A stretch of 10,139 bases of DNA from Hyphomicrobiales bacterium (GTDB lineage: Bacteria > Pseudomonadota > Alphaproteobacteria > Rhizobiales > Beijerinckiaceae): positions 1 to 10,139 of the forward strand of contig JAATEW010000393.1 of assembly GCA_015655535.1 (NCBI GenBank), read 5' to 3'. The notes beneath the pieces are model-generated. The model had not been told where the DNA came from. It searched no databases and saw nothing but the letters and a program-made list of their open reading frames with translations. A program made the position numbers and the translations under genes. Every line of letters starts with the position of its first letter. Within the stretch, counting starts at the first letter, position 1. Of the stretch, positions 6,925 through 10,139 are shown one piece after another.

Positions 6925-7563
6925 ATGGCTATCAAACCAAAGACTATAGGCAAGAAAGCACAAGGTGCCAAAGTGCAGGTTGCGAAATTGCAAGTTGTGA
7001 AGGCAATTGCCGAAGAGCCTGCGACTCTGCCCGATCTTGTGCGGACAAATCTCGACGTGATCTTCGTCGGGATCAATCCCTCGACCTATTCGGTTCAGCA
7101 AGGCCATTATTTCGCGCGCAAGACCAATCGCTTCTGGCCGGCCTTTTCGCAATCTTCGATCAGCCTCGCAGCCCGAAAAGCGCTTGGCGTCGAGCGCCTG
7201 CTGCCGGAGCACGACACGCTTTTGCCCGATTACGGCTTCGGTTTCACCGATGCGGTAAAGCGAGCAAGCCCCCGGGCGACCGACATCTCGCCGAAAGAAT
7301 TTGCCGACGGCGTCGCGGATCTCCTGGAAAAATTCAAAGAGCTGCAGCCGAAAATCGCTTGCTTTCACGGCATCATGTCCTATCGCGCCGTGCATCGCGT
7401 CTTGACTGGATCGAAAGACGATCCGCTGCTGGGCGTGCAAGGCCTGACGATCGGCGTGACGCGGATTTTTCTCGCGCCCAATCCAAGCCCGGCCAATGCG
7501 CATTTCACGCCGGCCGATCAAGTTGCTTGGTATGACAAGCTGGCCGAGGCGTTGCGCGCGTGA
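6925..7563 (+). CDS. mug: Mismatch-specific (G:T/G:U) uracil-DNA glycosylase, Mug/TDG family
   Basis: A base-excision repair enzyme that removes uracil, and in relatives thymine or alkylated bases, from mismatches with guanine. The 212-residue protein has motif 1 VGINPS (48-53) with Asn51 at the catalytic position (Asn18 in E. coli Mug), then HYFARKTNRFWPAF, the conserved base-pocket and substrate segment, and the second active-site motif APNPSPANAHF (about 185-194). The C-terminus matches the family helix (WYDKLAEAL). Compared with E. coli Mug (168 residues) it has about 30 extra N-terminal residues rich in Lys, Val and Gln, possibly a non-specific DNA-binding tail, or a sign that the true start is later. 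The ribosome site before ATG 6925 is weak. The gene faces parDE tail to tail. Confidence 0.9.
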   Translation: MAIKPKTIGKKAQGAKVQVAKLQVVKAIAEEPATLPDLVRTNLDVIFVGINPSTYSVQQGHYFARKTNRFWPAFSQSSISLAARKALGVERLLPEHDTLLPDYGFGFTDAVKRASPRATDISPKEFADGVADLLEKFKELQPKIACFHGIMSYRAVHRVLTGSKDDPLLGVQGLTIGVTRIFLAPNPSPANAHFTPADQVAWYDKLAEALRA

Positions 7564-7567
7564 ATTG

Positions 7568-7596
7568 CTTCCCCTTGCATGGGAAGGATATCCTTC
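7568..7596. terminator. Two overlapping hairpins between convergent genes
   Basis: Directly after the glycosylase stop, CTTCCC (7568-7573) pairs with GGGAAG (7581-7586) across a 7-base loop. Overlapping it, 7583-7596 (GAAGGAT and its exact reverse complement) is a perfect 14-bp palindrome that abuts the stop of the toxin gene on the other strand. The two structures are mutually exclusive. No T-run is present, so the terminator role is inferred from placement. Confidence 0.4.
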
Positions 7597-7913
7597 TCAC
7601 AAGCCGAAATCCTCGCGAAAGCGATCAATCTGGTGCATCCGCTCATGCAGGATCGTTACGATTCCGATGTCGCCATTCGACAGGCGCCGCCAATATATGA
7701 AATGGTGTTCGTATCGGCAAAAATATCCGTCGATGCCGAACTCCGAAGAGACGGGTTTTGATGCCACCTTATGGGTGCCGATCATGTCGAAAGCCGCGAA
7801 CAGGCCCTTGATGTAGCGATCCGCTTGTTCGGCTCCCCAGTGATCCCGCGTGTAGCGATAGATTTCGTCGAGGCGATAGGACGCTGCCTCCTGGACACAC
7901 GGATGGCTGCCAC
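7597..7913 (-). pseudogene. parE: RelE/ParE-family toxin, frameshifted near the N-terminus
   Basis: ParE-type toxins poison gyrase or, in RelE relatives, cut mRNA on the ribosome; which applies here is not clear. The C-terminal two thirds read cleanly: LDEIYRYTRDHWG, ADRYIKGLFAAFD, YFCRYEHHFIYW, then GIVTILHERMHQIDRFREDF. This frame has no ATG, GTG or TTG before ATG 7785, which would leave only 62 residues. The N-terminus appears in another frame from GTG 7913-7911, four bases after the antitoxin stop, as VAAIRVSRR. The frames part at AGG AGG CAG CG (7892-7882): removing the CA or adding one base restores a toxin of about 104-105 residues. It is read as an inactivated toxin; a sequencing error or a ribosomal shift at the tandem AGG codons is possible. 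Confidence 0.8.
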
Positions 7914-7917
7914 CCGG

Positions 7918-8172
7918 TCAGTTCCGGTTTCGGGCGATTATTTCGGCCGCGGTCAGCGGCTTGTAGGACGATTCAGGCGCCGCGAAAGCATGGGTCAATT
8001 CAGCTTTCAACCGGTCGAACGCTTCCTTCTCCACCCGTTCCTTGTCACGCCGGATCAGGTCCCGGATATACTCGCTGACGTTCTCATAGGCTCCGTGTTC
8101 GCCGGTATTTGCGGCAACAAAGTCGCTGAGCACGCCGCTGAGGCGAACCGTCATCGTCGTTGTTTTGGACAT
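7918..8172 (-). CDS. parD: Type II antitoxin, ParD/RHH family
   Basis: An 84-residue protein with an N-terminal ribbon-helix-helix (MTVRLSGVLSDFV, then YENVSEYIRDLIRRD), the DNA-binding dimer of ParD/CopG-type antitoxins, followed by a charged helical tail (ERVEKEAFDRLKAEL) that would wrap around the toxin and neutralise it. The antitoxin-first order with the toxin four bases downstream is the standard parDE layout. ATG 8172 is preceded by GAGAGAGGAAC, a good ribosome site. Dimers normally repress their own operon, and a suitable dyad lies upstream. The reading frame is intact although the partner toxin is broken, so it may now act only as an autorepressor or to neutralise related toxins elsewhere. 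Confidence 0.9.
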   Translation of the reverse strand: MSKTTTMTVRLSGVLSDFVAANTGEHGAYENVSEYIRDLIRRDKERVEKEAFDRLKAELTHAFAAPESSYKPLTAAEIIARNRN

Positions 8173-8195
8173 GGCGTTCCTCTCTCAAAGCTGTC

Positions 8196-8230
8196 TGTCT
8201 TCAATATAATCAAAAATGAATACAGCGCAA
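8196..8230 (-). promoter_or_regulatory. parDE promoter with overlapping inverted-repeat operator
   Basis: On the minus strand TTGCGC (8230-8225) and TATATT (8208-8203) are separated by 16 bases, giving a fair -35/-10 pair upstream of ATG 8172. The dyad TGTCTTCA (8196-8203) / TGAATACA (8217-8224), matching at 7 of 8 positions across a 13-base spacer, covers the -10 and the spacer. That is where ParD autorepression would be expected. Confidence 0.55.
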
Positions 8231-8232
8231 CC

Positions 8233-8287
8233 TAAGGAGGTGGTCAATTTGCTACTCTTGGCCTTGTCATGCCCAATCGTTGCGTGA
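8233..8287 (+). other. Near-perfect Shine-Dalgarno sequence with a 12-codon frame
   Basis: TAAGGAGGTG (8233-8242) is fully complementary to the usual 3' end of 16S rRNA. Eight bases after AGGAGG comes TTG 8249, opening a frame of 12 codons (MLLLALSCPIVA) that ends at TGA 8285-8287. The peptide is hydrophobic like the start of a signal peptide. It may be a leader peptide, the remnant of a truncated gene, or chance. No longer frame follows it. Confidence 0.3.
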
Positions 8288-8295
8288 TTAAGGAC

Positions 8296-8379
8296 CATCA
8301 CTGCAAGCGAAGCAATCCAGGGTAACCGCTTTGACAATGACATGGATTGCTCCGTCGCTCTCCTTTCCTACAATGACCG
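8296..8379. repeat. Degenerate intergenic repeat, AGCAATCCA / TGGATTGCT type
   Basis: AGCAATCCA (8311-8319) and TGGATTGCT (8343-8351) form a perfect 9-base inverted repeat with a 23-base loop. The flanks (CATCACTGCAAGCGA on the left, CTACAATGACC on the right) look like decayed outer arms of the GCAAGCGAAGCAATCCAG palindromic elements common in Rhizobiales intergenic DNA. It lies just upstream of the Tat-exported protein gene. Confidence 0.55.
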
Positions 8380-8401
8380 TTTCAAAGGCTAAGCAGAATC
8401 G

Positions 8402-9076
8402 ATGAATTTTACGCGCCGCCTCTTTTTAAAGATCACTGCGGGAGCGTCTGCGTTCATGCAGACATTCAATCATAGGGTACTGGCTGGTGCCGTTTCGGAG
8501 CAAACGCCGCCGGAACTTACGGCTCAATCAAATGCTGGCGCAACGGGCGCAAATAGCCTCGATTTGAGCGGTTCGTTCACAGAGCTTGGATTTGAAGGCT
8601 TCGTGGATATATCTCAGGAAGCTGATGCCGTGATTTATAGTTTCAAAAAATTCACAATTCGATTCATTGCGGCGCCCGATGAGCGATTTAACAAACACAT
8701 CGATTTAGATTCATTCTCAATTCTGGCGGCACAAAAGATTCCTGAGGAATCGACGCGAGATTTTATTCCGATATCCCTTGCTCTGGACCTGCAAACCACC
8801 TCCCACACGCTGTCCGATATCCGATTCCAGATTCCGACGAGCACTGTGATTACGTCAAAGTACCTAATGTTTGGAGTACACGGGAACAGGACGATGCAGA
8901 TCTTTGACGAACAATGGGTGCGAACAACGGGCCGAACGAGGGTCGACCGGGCGGTGTGGCCTATATCCGCGAAAGGCAACCGTTGGTTGGAAAATCCCGA
9001 AAGAGAACATCCAACCGTCCACTACAAGGTTCCAGCAGATCCGAATGACCCGTGTGCGCCGGAGAGGATACGCTAA
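8402..9076 (+). CDS. Tat-exported protein of unknown function
   Basis: A 224-residue protein I cannot place in a family. The N-terminus is a clear twin-arginine signal: TRRLFLK (residues 4-10), a short hydrophobic stretch with Ala and Phe, and a likely cleavage after LAGA near residue 30. Tat export implies folding before export, often with a cofactor or partner. The mature part looks soluble and rich in beta-strand segments (ADAVIYSFKKFTIRFI, RFQIPTSTVITSKYLMFGV) with a Pro- and charge-rich tail (WLENPEREHP, PADPNDPCAPERIR). No cofactor motif is seen and only one Cys lies near the C-terminus. The gene is visibly richer in A and T than its neighbours and is bracketed by repeats, suggesting acquisition by transfer. 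The ribosome site is weak. Confidence 0.75.
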   Translation: MNFTRRLFLKITAGASAFMQTFNHRVLAGAVSEQTPPELTAQSNAGATGANSLDLSGSFTELGFEGFVDISQEADAVIYSFKKFTIRFIAAPDERFNKHIDLDSFSILAAQKIPEESTRDFIPISLALDLQTTSHTLSDIRFQIPTSTVITSKYLMFGVHGNRTMQIFDEQWVRTTGRTRVDRAVWPISAKGNRWLENPEREHPTVHYKVPADPNDPCAPERIR

Positions 9077-9082
9077 CCGTCC

Positions 9083-9210
9083 GCGCAATCCCTTCCCTTC
9101 AGGGGAGGGTGATCGCGAAGCGATCGTGTGGGGTAGGGCAGGGCGGCGTGGAACCTCATCCGCCTCGCATTCGCTCGGCACCTTCTCCTGCAAGGGGAGA
9201 AGGAACGCTC
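9083..9210. repeat. Composite intergenic repeat with three hairpins
   Basis: The segment holds CCCTTCCC (9090-9097) / GGGGAGGG (9102-9109) with one wobble pair, then GATCGC-GAA-GCGATC (9111-9125), a CCTCATCCGCCTCGCATTCG spacer, and CCTTCTCC (9181-9188) / GGAGAAGG (9196-9203). The order and the near-symmetry of the two outer C/G-rich hairpins match a repeat type seen many times in Rhizobiales intergenic DNA. It ends 4 bases from the ettA stop, so the last hairpin may help end ettA transcription on the minus strand. Confidence 0.6.
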
Positions 9211-9213
9211 ACC

Positions 9214-10139
9214 TCACCTCGAAAACTTCTTATATTTCAGCCGGTGCGGAATGAGGCTGTCCGTGCCGAGGCGGCGCTTTTTGTCTTCCTCATAATCGGC
9301 GAAATTGCCTTCGAACCATTCGACATGGCTGTCGCCTTCATAGGCGAGAATATGCGTCGCGATGCGATCCAAGAAGAAGCGGTCATGCGAGATGATGACC
9401 GCGCAACCGGCATAATCGGTCAAGGCATCTTCCAGCGCCCGCAGCGTTTCGACGTCGAGATCGTTGGTCGGTTCGTCGAGCAAGAGGAGGTTCGCACCCG
9501 ACTTCAGCATCTTGGCAAGATGCACCCGGTTGCGCTCACCGCCCGAAAGCTGTCCGACCTTCTTTTGCTGATCCGAGCCCTTGAAGTTGAAGGCGCTTGT
9601 ATAGGCGCGCGAATTGATTTCGCGCTTGCCCAGATAGATGATCTCATTACCGCCTGAAATCTCTTCCCAGACATTCTTCTTGCCGTCGAGCGCATCGCGC
9701 GATTGGTCGACATATCCAAGCTTCACGCTCTCGCCGACCACGATCGAGCCTTTGTCGGGCTTGTCTTGCCCGGTGATCATACGAAACAATGTGGTCTTGC
9801 CGGCGCCGTTCGGGCCGATCACGCCGACAATGCCGCCTGGTGGCAGTTTGAACGACAGGTCGTCGATCAAAAGCTTATCGGCGAAGCCTTTCGACAGATT
9901 GGTGAAATCGACGACATTATTGCCGAGCCGCTCGGCCACCGGGATGACGATCTGCGTCGCCGATGGAATGCGCTCCGCCTGTTTATCGACGAGGTCCTGG
10001 TAGCGCTGGATACGCGCCTTCGACTTGGCCTGCCGTGCTTTGGGCGAGGCGCCCATCCACTCGGCTTCCTGCTCGATCTGGCGTTGGCGCGAGGCGTCTT
10101 CGCTCTTCTCGAGCGCGAGGCGCTTGGCCTTCTGCTTCA
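9214..10139 (-). CDS. ettA: ABC-F translation factor EttA, C-terminal half (5' end outside the window)
   Basis: EttA binds the ribosomal E site and gates the first steps of elongation according to the ATP/ADP balance; it is cytoplasmic and has no membrane domain. The visible 307 residues start in the linker between the two ATPase domains (AKRLALEKSEDASRQRQIEQ, then WMGASPKARQAKSKAR), the P-site tRNA interaction motif that marks EttA among ABC-F proteins. The second ATPase domain is complete: Walker A GPNGAGKTT (about 9816-9790), signature LSGGERNRVHLA (about 9549), Walker B LLLLDEPTNDLD with its catalytic Glu, and the His switch ISHDRFFLDR. The C-terminus DYEEDKKRRLG followed by a short basic tail matches the family. 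The first ATPase domain is beyond 10139. The other ABC-F types (Uup, YheS) fit the linker and tail less well. Confidence 0.93.
   Translation of the reverse strand, partial: KQKAKRLALEKSEDASRQRQIEQEAEWMGASPKARQAKSKARIQRYQDLVDKQAERIPSATQIVIPVAERLGNNVVDFTNLSKGFADKLLIDDLSFKLPPGGIVGVIGPNGAGKTTLFRMITGQDKPDKGSIVVGESVKLGYVDQSRDALDGKKNVWEEISGGNEIIYLGKREINSRAYTSAFNFKGSDQQKKVGQLSGGERNRVHLAKMLKSGANLLLLDEPTNDLDVETLRALEDALTDYAGCAVIISHDRFFLDRIATHILAYEGDSHVEWFEGNFADYEEDKKRRLGTDSLIPHRLKYKKFSR

Noticed and set aside
6897..7535. Plus- and minus-strand frames of about 210 codons overlapping the mismatch glycosylase
   Set aside because: The glycosylase frame holds both active-site motifs. The others are Arg-rich shadows without motifs.
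9052..9657. 201-codon plus-strand frame starting in the repeat at 9083-9210
   Set aside because: Its N-terminus is translated repeat DNA and the rest is antisense to ettA.

Overview
The window reads as a stretch of chromosome from an alphaproteobacterium, most likely of the order Hyphomicrobiales (Rhizobiales). The basis is a moderately GC-rich coding style, a metF-metH operon headed by an ArsR/methyltransferase fusion regulator, PsiF-repeat proteins, and three kinds of intergenic palindromic repeat that look like those scattered through Rhizobiales genomes. The genus cannot be read from the sequence alone.

Bases 1-4430 hold a methionine-cycle operon on the minus strand. It runs from an ArsR-HTH/SAM-methyltransferase fusion regulator (4374-3364) to metF (3361-2435) to metH (2433 to beyond the window edge), with gaps of 2 and 1 bases. 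A perfect 24-bp palindrome (4403-4426) overlies the likely promoter and is the obvious operator. MetF makes 5-methyltetrahydrofolate and MetH uses it to remethylate homocysteine. metH is interrupted by two separate in-frame stops (TAG 487-489, TAA 259-261), with clean homology on both sides of each. The first stop falls at the boundary between the folate domain and the cobalamin cap domain.

Bases 4430-5300 hold two tandem, diverged, secreted single-repeat PsiF-family genes whose upstream DNA is also related, with a long hairpin between them. Bases 5302-6567 encode a GT4-type glycosyltransferase, followed by a palindromic intergenic repeat.

Bases 6677-7563 hold a divergent pair: a small hypothetical protein (minus) and a Mug/TDG-type mismatch uracil-DNA glycosylase (plus), whose start codons are separated by 20 bp. 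Bases 7597-8230 hold a minus-strand parDE-type toxin-antitoxin locus with a recognisable promoter/operator. The antitoxin is intact but the toxin carries a frameshift near its N-terminus.

Bases 8231-9213 hold a near-perfect Shine-Dalgarno sequence with only a 12-codon frame behind it, a repeat, an AT-richer gene for a Tat-exported protein of unknown function, and a second type of repeat. Bases 9214-10139 are the C-terminal half of the ABC-F translation factor EttA (minus). I found no tRNA, rRNA, CRISPR array, transposase or convincing new multi-gene system. The most noteworthy signals are the doubly interrupted metH and the broken toxin beside its intact antitoxin.
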